This document shows, piece after piece, positions 55,754 through 63,810 of a DNA stretch of 64,000 nt. A program made the position numbers and the translations under genes. Below the pieces are notes generated by a model. That model saw only the letters and a list, made by a program, of their open reading frames with translations, searched no databases and was not told the origin of the DNA. Each line of letters starts with the position of its first letter. Position 1 is the first letter of the stretch. Source of the DNA: Mesorhizobium loti CJ3sym (GTDB lineage: Bacteria > Pseudomonadota > Alphaproteobacteria > Rhizobiales > Rhizobiaceae); contig NZ_AXAL01000024.1 in assembly GCF_000472785.1 (NCBI RefSeq), positions 55,158 to 119,157 of the forward strand. Reading direction: 5' to 3'.

Positions 55754-56725
55754 ATGACCCGGACCATCGTCGCCTCGGCGACACGCGAGATCATCATCGG
55801 CTTCGACCAGCCCTTCTGCGTCATCGGCGAGCGCATCAACCCGACCGGTCGCAAGAAGCTCGCCGCCGAGATGATCGCCGGTAATTTCGAGACCGTGATC
55901 AGGGACGCTCTGGAACAGGCCGCCTGCGGCGCCACCATGCTCGACGTCAATGCCGGCGTCACTTCGGTCAACCCGAACGAGACCGAACCCGGTCTTCTCG
56001 TGCAGACGCTGGAGATCGTCCAGGGTCTGGTCGATTTGCCGCTGTCGATCGACTCCTCGGTCACCGCCGCGATCGAGGCGGCATTGAAGGTCGCCAAGGG
56101 CCGCCCGCTGGTCAACTCCGTCACCGGCGAGGAAGAAAAGCTCGAAGCCATCCTGCCGCTGGTCAAGAAGTACAACGTCCCCGTGGTCGCCATCTCTAAT
56201 GACGAGACCGGCATTTCGATGGACCCGGACGTACGCTTCGCCGTCGCCAAGAAGATCGTGCAGCGCTGCGCCGATTTCGGCATTCCGGCGCACGACGTCG
56301 TCGTCGATCCGCTGGTCATGCCGATCGGCGCGCTGGGCGATGCCGGCCGCCAGGTGTTCGCGCTGCTGCGCCGTCTGCGCGAAGAGCTCAAGGTCAACAC
56401 CACCTGCGGCCTCTCCAACATCTCGTTTGGCCTGCCGCACCGCCATGGCATCAACGCCGCCTTCATCCCGATGGTGATCGGCGCCGGCATGACGTCAGCG
56501 ATCATGAACCCGGTGCGTCCGCAGGAAATGGAAGCCGTGCGCGGCGCCAACGTGCTCAACGGCACCGACGAGAACTGCACCAACTGGATCCGCACCTATA
56601 AGGACTACAAGCCGGCCGAAGGTGGCCAGGCGGTCGCGGCGCCGACGCAGGTCAACGCACCGGGCGATGGCGCTGCCGGCGGTCGCCGTCGCGGCGGCCG
56701 TGAAGCCCGCATGGGTCGGGGATAA
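55754..56725 (+). CDS. Methyltetrahydrofolate:corrinoid methyltransferase (MeTr, AcsE-like)
   Basis: This 323-residue pterin-binding TIM-barrel protein resembles AcsE/MeTr and the folate domain of MetH. Motifs in order are FCVIGERINPTGRKKL (pterin-binding opener), ATMLDVNAGV, LPLSIDSS, LVNSVTGEEEK and AISNDETGISMD. It should move the methyl group between the corrinoid protein and tetrahydrofolate. The C-terminal 20 residues are Arg/Gly-rich (GGRRRGGREARMGRG), an extension of the usual barrel. It lies 79 bases after metF but has its own operator. Confidence 0.9.
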   Translation: MTRTIVASATREIIIGFDQPFCVIGERINPTGRKKLAAEMIAGNFETVIRDALEQAACGATMLDVNAGVTSVNPNETEPGLLVQTLEIVQGLVDLPLSIDSSVTAAIEAALKVAKGRPLVNSVTGEEEKLEAILPLVKKYNVPVVAISNDETGISMDPDVRFAVAKKIVQRCADFGIPAHDVVVDPLVMPIGALGDAGRQVFALLRRLREELKVNTTCGLSNISFGLPHRHGINAAFIPMVIGAGMTSAIMNPVRPQEMEAVRGANVLNGTDENCTNWIRTYKDYKPAEGGQAVAAPTQVNAPGDGAAGGRRRGGREARMGRG

Positions 56726-56804
56726 GCGCGCAATCGTGAGCCGAGCTGCAAACCACGCTGAACCGATCGCATCGTTGATGCGGCCGGACCGGCCTGCTTT
56801 GCGC

Positions 56805-57047
56805 TCAAGCCATGCCCAATATGGCGTCGAACACTGCCATGCCCGCCCACGATCCGAATATGCCGGTCACGCCGCCTATGATGAGATCATCGTCATAGGC
56901 GGGCCAGCCTCCGTGCAGCACCAGCACCGCGACGATCGCGCCGAGAATACCGGTGGCCAGATATTGCGGATTGCGCAGCCATGGGCCCTTCAGCAGGCGC
57001 ACCATGGTAAAAGCAGTGAATATGCTGGACAGCAGGAGCTCGAACAT
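56805..57047 (-). CDS. Small membrane protein antisense between MeTr and the reactivator genes
   Basis: This 80-residue protein has two hydrophobic segments, FELLLSSIFTAFTMVRLL (short) and YLATGILGAIVAVLVLHGGW, and then a Gly/Ala-rich hydrophobic C-terminus (IIGGVTGIFGSWAGMAVF). The ATG at 57047 was chosen; in-frame starts at 57065 and 57113 are possible. It is on the opposite strand from its neighbours, with no match to a known family. It may be independent of the corrinoid pathway. Confidence 0.5.
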   Translation of the reverse strand: MFELLLSSIFTAFTMVRLLKGPWLRNPQYLATGILGAIVAVLVLHGGWPAYDDDLIIGGVTGIFGSWAGMAVFDAILGMA

Positions 57048-57136
57048 GATTGGCCTCTGGACCATCAGACACTCCGCCCAATACTGAAACGATCCGTTAA
57101 ACGGGATCGACAATCCCTACCGAGACACGTGTACGC

Positions 57137-59206
57137 ATGAACTCGCCTGCCAACATCACCGATCCACTCGTGCTGTTCATGCCGTCGGGCAAGCGCGGGC
57201 GGTTTCCTGTCGGCACGCCGGTGCTCGATGCCGCGCGCCAGCTTGGCGTCTATGTCGAAAGCGTGTGCGGTGGCCGCGCCACGTGCGGACGCTGCCAGAT
57301 CGAGGTGCAGGAAGGCAATTTCGCCAAGCACAAGATCGTCTCGTCCAACGACCACATTTCGCCCAAGGGTCCCAAGGAAGAGCGCTACGAACGCGTGCGC
57401 GGCCTGCCTGAACGGCGCCGCCTGTCCTGCTCGGCGCAGATCCTCGGCGACCTCGTCATCGACGTGCCGCAGGACACGGTCATCAATGCGCAGACCATCC
57501 GCAAGGATGCCGACACCAGGGTGATCGCCCGCGATACGGCGATCCGCATGTGCTATGTCGAGATCGAAGAGCCCGACATGCACAAGCCGCTCGGCGACCT
57601 CGACCGGCTGAAGATCGCGCTGATGAAGGATTGGGGTTTCAAAAACCTCGAATTCGACTTCTACCTGCTGCCGCAGGTGCAAGGCATATTGCGCAAGGGC
57701 AACTGGACCGCGACCGCCGCCATCCACAAGGATGCCGACAGCGACATAGCGCGCGTCATCGCTTTGTGGCCGGGCCTCAAGAACGAGGCCTATGGGCTCG
57801 CTTGCGACATCGGCTCGACCACCATCGCCATGCATCTGGTGTCGCTGCTGTCGGGCCGCGTCGCCGCCTCGTCCGGCACCTCGAACCCGCAGATCCGCTT
57901 CGGCGAGGATCTGATGAGCCGCGTCTCCTATGTGATGATGAACCCGGACGGCCGCGAAGGCATGACGGTTGCCGTGCGCGAGGCGATCTCCAGCCTCGTC
58001 GACAAGGTCTGCGCGGAAGGCAATGTCCAGCGCAACGACATCCTGGATAGCGTCTTCGTCGGCAATCCGATCATGCACCATCTGTTCCTCGGCATCGATC
58101 CGACCGAACTTGGCGGTGCCCCCTTCGCGCTGGCCGTCTCGGGCGCGGTGCGCATCAAGGCCTCCGACATCGGCCTCAAGCTCAACCAGGGTGCGCGGCT
58201 CTATATGCTGCCTTGCATCGCCGGCCATGTCGGCGCCGACGCGGCGGCCGTGACGCTGTCGGAAGGCCCGCATCGCCAAGACGAGATGATGCTGATCGTC
58301 GACGTCGGCACCAATGCCGAGATCGTGCTCGGCAATCGTGCGCGGGTTGTGGCGGCTTCCTCGCCGACCGGACCGGCCTTCGAAGGCGCCGAAATCTCCG
58401 GCGGCCAGCGTGCGGCGCCCGGTGCCATCGAGCGCGTGCGCATCGATCCCGACACGCTGGAACCGAAATACCGCGTCATCGGCTCGGAATTGTGGTCCGA
58501 CGAGCCGGGCTTCCTCGACAGCGTGCAGGCGACCGGGGTTACCGGCATTTGCGGCTCCGGCATCATCGAGATCGTGGCAGAGATGTATCTCGCCGGCATC
58601 ATCTCCGAGGATGGCGTCGTCGATGGATCGCTGGCCGCGCGCTCGCCGCGGGTCATCGCCAACGGCCGCACCTTCTCCTACGTGCTGAAGGAAGGTGAGC
58701 CGAAGATCACCATCACCCAGACCGATGTGCGCGCCATCCAGCTCGCCAAGGCAGCGCTCTATGCCGGCACCAAGCTGTTGATGGAAAAACAGAACACCGA
58801 GCATGTCGACCGCATCCATTTCGCCGGCGCCTTCGGCTCCTTCATCGATCCGAAATACGCCATGGTGTTGGGGCTGATCCCCGATTGCGACCTCGACAAG
58901 GTCTCGGCCGTCGGCAACGCCGCCGGTGCGGGCGCGCGCATGGCGCTGCTAAACCGCGGTTATCGCCGCGAGATCGAGGAGACGGTCAGCCAGATCGAGA
59001 AGATCGAGACCGCGCTGGAACCGAAATTCCAGGAGCACTTCGTCTACGCCATGGCGCTGCCTAACAAGGTCGACCCGTTCCCGAAACTGTCGGCGGCGGT
59101 GAAACTGCCGCCGCGCAAGACGGTCAGCGAGGACGGTGTCGCCGGCGACGCCGCCCCGCGACGACGCTCGCGCGAAGGCCATGCGGCAAGGCGCAGCCGG
59201 GAGTAA
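57137..59206 (+). CDS. RACo-like corrinoid reactivator: [2Fe-2S] ferredoxin fused to ASKHA domain (DUF4445)
   Basis: This 689-residue protein begins with a plant-type [2Fe-2S] domain (C44, C50, C53, C98; segment CGGRATCGRCQ), then a linker and an ASKHA ATPase-like core with CDIGSTTIAMHLVS (about residues 222-236) and IVDVGTNAEIVLGN (about 387-400). The architecture matches RACo and similar proteins that use ATP to reduce inactive Co(II) corrinoid to active Co(I). The C-terminus is Arg-rich (RRRSREGHAARRSRE). It completes the demethylation module, and its [2Fe-2S] form differs from the 4Fe-4S RamA of methanogens. Confidence 0.9.
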   Translation: MNSPANITDPLVLFMPSGKRGRFPVGTPVLDAARQLGVYVESVCGGRATCGRCQIEVQEGNFAKHKIVSSNDHISPKGPKEERYERVRGLPERRRLSCSAQILGDLVIDVPQDTVINAQTIRKDADTRVIARDTAIRMCYVEIEEPDMHKPLGDLDRLKIALMKDWGFKNLEFDFYLLPQVQGILRKGNWTATAAIHKDADSDIARVIALWPGLKNEAYGLACDIGSTTIAMHLVSLLSGRVAASSGTSNPQIRFGEDLMSRVSYVMMNPDGREGMTVAVREAISSLVDKVCAEGNVQRNDILDSVFVGNPIMHHLFLGIDPTELGGAPFALAVSGAVRIKASDIGLKLNQGARLYMLPCIAGHVGADAAAVTLSEGPHRQDEMMLIVDVGTNAEIVLGNRARVVAASSPTGPAFEGAEISGGQRAAPGAIERVRIDPDTLEPKYRVIGSELWSDEPGFLDSVQATGVTGICGSGIIEIVAEMYLAGIISEDGVVDGSLAARSPRVIANGRTFSYVLKEGEPKITITQTDVRAIQLAKAALYAGTKLLMEKQNTEHVDRIHFAGAFGSFIDPKYAMVLGLIPDCDLDKVSAVGNAAGAGARMALLNRGYRREIEETVSQIEKIETALEPKFQEHFVYAMALPNKVDPFPKLSAAVKLPPRKTVSEDGVAGDAAPRRRSREGHAARRSRE

Positions 59207-59256
59207 AAGCGCGACGCGCTACAACGGATTCAGCTGTCGCGCCTTGAATGCATTTT

Positions 59257-60282
59257 TCAATCCGCGGCAGGTGCAAGTCGAACCATGGCTTGAGCTGTTG
59301 CGGGCTTTTGGCGCGTGAGCGGTTTGAGCAAGCCGGTCAACGGTTTTTCAACAATCAGATAGAGCCCTGCGGAAATCGCAATGCTGACAAGGGCAACCGA
59401 TGCCGGCTGCCAACCTGGCGGAACCCCAAGCCGCAATATGATGCCGGTTACCACGACAACCACCAGCACATGCCAGACGTAGATCGAATACGAGGCATTG
59501 CCGAAAAATGTGAACAGGGCCATTGGGCTGAACGGCCTGGCGCGCTCGGCAAAAACCGAGCCGGCAACGACCAGCATCGACGGAATACCCCAACGCAGGA
59601 CACGGGGCATTTCGGGATCGAGCATCTGAACCACTATCAGCAAGACAAATCCGCCGACAACCAGCGACAGCGCCAACACAAGCTGGAGCCGAACATCCTT
59701 CATCCACAGACGCCCAACGACAATGCCGGCCGCGAACTCGAGCACGATGGGCGAGGTAAATGCCTCGGCGTAACCTTTCAGCAGCAACAAGTTCAACACC
59801 ACCAGCGCCGTCAGCACGCCGATCAGCGCGGCAAAACGCTGCTTCTCGCCTAGCAAGAGCGACAAGGCGAAAATGACGTAAAACATCATTTCATAACACA
59901 GCGTCCAGCCCTGGATCACCACGGGGTGAAGTGCACCATTCTGCGTGATCGGAAGAAACAACAGCGAGCCGACAAGATTTGCGGGGCTCAGCACGTGCCC
60001 GAAGAGAAATTGCGGCTTGAAGAAAATTGCCAGCGCGGTCAGCAGCGTGACAATCCAATAAAGCGGCACGATACGAACGATCCGTCGCCACATGAAACGC
60101 TGTGGATCAACAGGGTGATCGACCGTGGTCACCCACATGATGAAACCGCTGATGACAAAAAACAGGTCAACCCCTGCCGCGCCAACCGCGAACGGACCGC
60201 CGAACTGCTCGCTGATGTGAAAGAGGACTACAGAGAAAGCGGCAAGCCCTCGAAGGTATTGAATACTGTGGATGTCATTCAC
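59257..60282 (-). CDS. Acyltransferase 3 family membrane protein (OafA/YrhL-like)
   Basis: This 341-residue membrane protein of about ten spans starts with the family signature IQYLRGLAAFSVVLFHIS and FFVISGFIMW, and carries RRIVRIVPLYWIVTLL in the loop after. Such proteins acylate surface glycans or exported sugars. A GTG start at 60282 is chosen because the conserved region begins only a few residues later; the frame stays open to 60360. No glycan genes are nearby. Confidence 0.88.
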   Translation of the reverse strand: MNDIHSIQYLRGLAAFSVVLFHISEQFGGPFAVGAAGVDLFFVISGFIMWVTTVDHPVDPQRFMWRRIVRIVPLYWIVTLLTALAIFFKPQFLFGHVLSPANLVGSLLFLPITQNGALHPVVIQGWTLCYEMMFYVIFALSLLLGEKQRFAALIGVLTALVVLNLLLLKGYAEAFTSPIVLEFAAGIVVGRLWMKDVRLQLVLALSLVVGGFVLLIVVQMLDPEMPRVLRWGIPSMLVVAGSVFAERARPFSPMALFTFFGNASYSIYVWHVLVVVVVTGIILRLGVPPGWQPASVALVSIAISAGLYLIVEKPLTGLLKPLTRQKPATAQAMVRLAPAAD

Positions 60283-60446
60283 GCCCGTACCCCTACTACC
60301 TGAATTAGCACCCTCAAATGCTGCACTGCACAATAACGGACATCGGCCGCCTGCTGTCAACCGGATAAAACCTCAGGTAGCGTCACGGTGTGGCTCCGGT
60401 CGGCTGCGACATGGCCGAGAAGCAATCCCCTTCGGGCCTCAAACTT

Positions 60447-60460
60447 ATTTGCATACAAAT
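60447..60460. promoter_or_regulatory. ATTTG-N4-CAAAT palindrome, copy 1
   Basis: An inverted repeat ATTTG-CATA-CAAAT lies about 140 bases before the small DUF1127-like gene at 60599. A second copy with TATT as spacer is at 63390-63403, near the paralogue at 63117. The flanking bases (TT before, G after) also agree, so it may be a shared regulatory site. Confidence 0.35.
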
Positions 60461-60598
60461 GTTTCCGGATCGGCCGATCTGGAAACCGAACCGCTGTTTT
60501 CGCGAAGTCCATCCGATACATGGCAGGCGCATTTACCCGGCATCGAATGGCGGCCGAAGATAATCCTCGGCTCCTGCTGTTCTTCAAGGGAGATGAAA

Positions 60599-60784
60599 AT
60601 GTCGATGTTTGGAAATCTCGGTCGCTTCGGTGCGACCATCAGGCAGACCCATGCCCGGAACAAGACGATCCGCGCGTTGAACAGCCTGCCGGCGCATGTC
60701 CAGAAGGACATTGGCTGGCCGGCATCGCCGGCCAGCGACCCGCAGGCCGCGCTCACCTCGCTGCTTCTGGGGCCGGCGCGCTGA
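60599..60784 (+). CDS. Small DUF1127-like protein, copy 1
   Basis: This 61-residue basic protein ends its N-terminal helical region with ALNSLPAHVQKDIGWP, like the DUF1127 (YjiS-type) core (LxxLpdhxLkDIGl). The ATG at 60599 is preceded by AAGGGAG. A paralogue is at 63117. In Agrobacterium-like relatives small DUF1127 proteins affect RNA and stress or growth control, but no such role is visible in this sequence. The C-terminal part is Ala-rich. Confidence 0.75.
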   Translation: MSMFGNLGRFGATIRQTHARNKTIRALNSLPAHVQKDIGWPASPASDPQAALTSLLLGPAR

Positions 60785-61015
60785 TGACCTTCGCCGACAA
60801 ATGCAAATTGCTCGGCGTCCGCCGGGGATCTCGCACATCCCCGGCAACCAGCAACCGGCTGCGCGCGGCACTTTTGCCGCGCCGCTAACATCAGCGGCGC
60901 GGATCACACAGCCGTGTGGACACCGTGTAAATCTTGACATTTTCGGCCAAGGTACGATGTTCGGAAATAGTGGAGGTTTCTCTTAGTCGGCTGCAGCCGA
61001 AGTTCGTGTATCCGC

Positions 61016-61969
61016 ATGCCAAGTTTGAAAAGCCATTTCGTGTCCTTCGTGCTCAGGCACAGCCGCAAGCAAGCATTTTCCAGCCCGGAAAACCTGCAGC
61101 GCTGGATCGCGGCCGCGCGCAAGACCGAGGACCATCGCCCGCCGGCCTCGCTGCACCAGCGGTTCGACATAGAGACACGCACCGTCGACGGCTTTCCGGT
61201 CTACGAGATCGCGCCCCGGGCCGGCGAGCGCAAGCGGATTCTCTACCTGCACGGCGGCGCCTATGTCTTTGAAATCACGCCCTATCACTGGCACCTGATC
61301 GCCGACATGGCCGACCGGCTGGGCTACGGCATTACCGTGCCGATCTATCCCATCGCCCCCGAACACGATTTCCACGCCATGTTCGGCATGGTCGGCGATG
61401 TCTATCGCGAGATGATCGAGGAGACAGAGGCGGAAGACATCATCTTCATGGGCGATTCCGCCGGCGGCAACATGGCCGTGGTGTTGACCATGATGGCCGC
61501 GGAAGAGGCCCTGCCGCTGCCGTCGCGCCATGTGCTGATTTCACCCGGCCTCGACATGTCGCTCTCCAACCCCAAGCTGTTCGAGGCGGAGCGCAATGAT
61601 CCGTGGCTGGGAATTCCCGGCGGCCTGGAAGCGATCCGCATGTACAGCGCCGGCATCGACCGCAGCGACTGGCACATCAGTCCGCTCTATGGCGATCTTT
61701 CGGTGCTGCCGAAAACGCTGCTCCTGACCGGCTCGCACGACTTGCTCAGCCCCGACAATCTGATCTTCGCCGAAAAGGCGCGTGCCGCCGGCGTCGAAAT
61801 CGATGTCGTCTATGAGGAAGGCATGTTCCACGTTTGGCCGCTGATCGACATGCCGGAATCGCGGCGCGCCCGCCAACACATCGTTGCGTTCCTCAGCGAG
61901 ACCGCCGCGCCGATCGGGCAAAACATAAGAACAAGGTACGGGGTGCCCTCCGCGGAGGCTGCGGAGTAG
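61016..61969 (+). CDS. Alpha/beta hydrolase of the HSL (hormone-sensitive lipase) family
   Basis: This 317-residue esterase-like protein has the HSL oxyanion motif YLHGGAYVF and the nucleophile elbow FMGDSAGGNMA with Ser, then LLTGSHDLLSPDN (Asp) and GMFHVWPL (His). It should hydrolyse short acyl esters in the cytoplasm. No strong ribosome site is visible before 61016. It converges with the LysR gene. Confidence 0.88.
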   Translation: MPSLKSHFVSFVLRHSRKQAFSSPENLQRWIAAARKTEDHRPPASLHQRFDIETRTVDGFPVYEIAPRAGERKRILYLHGGAYVFEITPYHWHLIADMADRLGYGITVPIYPIAPEHDFHAMFGMVGDVYREMIEETEAEDIIFMGDSAGGNMAVVLTMMAAEEALPLPSRHVLISPGLDMSLSNPKLFEAERNDPWLGIPGGLEAIRMYSAGIDRSDWHISPLYGDLSVLPKTLLLTGSHDLLSPDNLIFAEKARAAGVEIDVVYEEGMFHVWPLIDMPESRRARQHIVAFLSETAAPIGQNIRTRYGVPSAEAAE

Positions 61970-61993
61970 CGCTTCCGGTCCAGTATCTGACGA

Positions 61994-62893
61994 TCAGAAC
62001 TTGCCGGTTCCCCTGAACACTTCGAAAGTGTCGCGGATGTGGTCGGCGACAGCCTTGACCGGCGCGCTGGCGTCCGGCGCCACCACCATAGCCAGATTGT
62101 AGGTGCCGATATCGGGCATGCCGTCCTTCGAGCAGAGCTCGATCATGTCGTTGCCGAGGAACGATCTTGGCAGGGGCGCGACCGCGAGATCGGCCATGAT
62201 TGCGGCACGCTGGCCGGCCGTGTGCGCGCTCATGTAAGCGACGCGAAAGTTACGGCCCCCGCGGCTCAGCGCGTCAAGCGCCCCTGCCCGCCAGGCGCAG
62301 CCCTCTTCCCACAATGAGACCGGCAGCGGTTCGCGCAGATGCGCGCAGCCGCCCTTGGCGCCGGCCCAAACGATGGGTTCGGTCAAAAGCACCTCGGCGC
62401 CGAGCGCACTGGTCTTGTATGAATTGGTCAGAAGCGTGATGTCGAGCGCCCGGTCGTCCATGCGGCGGCGCAGATTGCTGCTCTGGTCGATGGTGACGTC
62501 GACGGCGATCGACGGATGCGACTGCGCGAAGCGCTTCAGCACATGCGGCAGCACGCGCTCACCATAATCATCCGGCGAGCCCAGTCGAACGACACCGACA
62601 ATCTCGGGAACGATGAACTTCGACACCACCTCGCGGTTGATCGACAGCAGCCGGCGGGCATAGCCGAGCAGCATTTCGCCATCCGTGGTCAGCGACACCG
62701 AGCGCGCGTCACGGACGAACACCGAGCGGCCAAGAATGTCTTCCAGCTTCTTGATCTGCATGGAGACAGCCGAGGGCGTGCGGAACACCGCATTGGCGGC
62801 GGTGGTGAAGCTGCCGGTCTCGGCAATCGCCACGAAAGTGCGCAAAACGTCGAGATCGAGCAGCGGCAGCGGATGATTGAGCGGGGCGTTCAT
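61994..62893 (-). CDS. LysR-type transcriptional regulator
   Basis: This 299-residue regulator has an N-terminal winged HTH (LRTFVAIAETGSFTTAANAV and SAVSMQIKKLEDILG) and a C-terminal periplasmic-binding-like effector domain. It is divergent from the DUF1127-like gene at 63117, the usual relation for a LysR target. The shared 223-base interval is AT-rich and includes TTTGATTGAACATCAG, a T-N11-A-like site. Confidence 0.9.
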   Translation of the reverse strand: MNAPLNHPLPLLDLDVLRTFVAIAETGSFTTAANAVFRTPSAVSMQIKKLEDILGRSVFVRDARSVSLTTDGEMLLGYARRLLSINREVVSKFIVPEIVGVVRLGSPDDYGERVLPHVLKRFAQSHPSIAVDVTIDQSSNLRRRMDDRALDITLLTNSYKTSALGAEVLLTEPIVWAGAKGGCAHLREPLPVSLWEEGCAWRAGALDALSRGGRNFRVAYMSAHTAGQRAAIMADLAVAPLPRSFLGNDMIELCSKDGMPDIGTYNLAMVVAPDASAPVKAVADHIRDTFEVFRGTGKF

Positions 62894-63116
62894 GGGAGCC
62901 GACCTTCAATTTTTCTGATACAAAGCATCATTCCATTTCGTTTGATTGAACATCAGTTTGGGACGATAGTCAATCTTGTCGAGACAGGATGCTGCCAGAT
63001 GCAGCCACGAAACCAACACGACACAGACCTGTAATCGACATGAAATGAAGCTGAAACAGACCTGACGTAACCAACCGCTGCCTGGCATCCCTGCCCGGCG
63101 CTCAAGGAGAAATGAA

Positions 63117-63302
63117 ATGTCTATCCTGTCGTCCCTCGGTCGCATCGCGACTGAATTCAGCGCGGCACGCGCCCGCTACCAGACCGAACGCGCCATCCGT
63201 TCCCTGCCGATCGAACTGCAGAAGGATATTGGCTGGCCTGAAGCTTCCGACACCAAGACCGGCATCCGCAATGGCATCGGATCGTGGGCTGGAGCGAAGT
63301 AA
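63117..63302 (+). CDS. Small DUF1127-like protein, copy 2
   Basis: This 61-residue basic protein resembles copy 1: SLGRIATEFSAARARYQTER matches its helical region, and RSLPIELQKDIGWPE its C-terminal motif (LP-x2-(V/L)-QKDIGWP in both). The start at 63117 has AAGGAG upstream. It is divergent from the LysR gene and is closed by a strong hairpin at 63323. Confidence 0.78.
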   Translation: MSILSSLGRIATEFSAARARYQTERAIRSLPIELQKDIGWPEASDTKTGIRNGIGSWAGAK

Positions 63303-63322
63303 ACCGTGTGTAGCAAATGCTG

Positions 63323-63359
63323 AAGGCCTGCCGCGCTGACCCAGCCCGGCAGGCCTTCT
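63323..63359 (+). terminator. Terminator after DUF1127-like copy 2
   Basis: A perfect 12-bp stem (GAAGGCCTGCCG with CGGCAGGCCTTC) and a 13-base loop are followed by TCGATTTT. The T run is short but the stem is strong. The interval 63360-63659 is AT-rich and contains the palindrome at 63390 but no gene I can support. Confidence 0.78.
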
Positions 63360-63389
63360 CGATTTTAGCCCCTAGGCCTTCATCATTTT

Positions 63390-63403
63390 ATTTGTATTCA
63401 AAT
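63390..63403. promoter_or_regulatory. ATTTG-N4-CAAAT palindrome, copy 2
   Basis: This is the second copy of the palindrome at 60447-60460, here with TATT between the arms. It lies after the terminator of the small gene and about 260 bases before the interrupted gene at 63666, so it might belong to that promoter. Confidence 0.35.
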
Positions 63404-63665
63404 GAGTTTTCGAGCCATGTTGCCAGCGCATGGCGCATATGAACAAGCCGCATAGCGGCTCATTTCTCGATTAATGCCTTGTAAACAATCATAAATTTCA
63501 GGCACGCTGCCCAAATTTGTCGTATTCGGTGTCGCATTTCATATCAAGCGCTTCGCTTTTGCGATTTAGTTTTCACTCACACAAGCCTATATTAGCGCCA
63601 GCAAACGAGCTGCCCCACTCCATCAAGCGAAGGCGACCCGTCTGAGCAACCGATAGGAGATGATG

Positions 63666-63742
63666 ATGAAGCTTTTTGCCCGCCTCTTTGCCCGCCGCGA
63701 AATGAACCTGACCACCGCTCTAGATGTGAGCTTTCGGGAGGT
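63666..63742 (+). pseudogene. Small gene interrupted by an IS481-type insertion
   Basis: A frame starting MKLFARLFARREMNLT, with TAGGAG just upstream, runs into the left end of the insertion element and continues only as non-native codons. The visible 26 residues are basic and suggest a short host protein; the remainder should be found after the right end of the element, beyond the window. I do not recognise the family. ATG codons at 63660 and 63663 are alternatives. Confidence 0.5.
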
Positions 63743-63746
63743 TGTC

Positions 63747-63810
63747 CATTCGGACCGGATCGAGGAGACTGGAGTTACCAGGCTTCAGCATCCACCGGAG
63801 GGTCCGAATG
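63747..63810 (+). promoter_or_regulatory. Hairpin covering the transposase start codon
   Basis: CATTCGGACC (63747-63756) is perfectly complementary to GGTCCGAATG (63801-63810); the latter contains the transposase ATG and lies directly after the GGAGG ribosome site. Transcripts entering from the host gene would form this structure and block translation, as described for several other IS elements. It may also be part of a transposase-binding end. Confidence 0.55.

Noticed and set aside
57065..58819. A 584-codon open frame on the minus strand
   Set aside because: It is antisense to the RACo-like gene, whose [2Fe-2S] and ASKHA motifs are intact. The composition (Asp, His, Arg, Gly) is that of a shadow frame.
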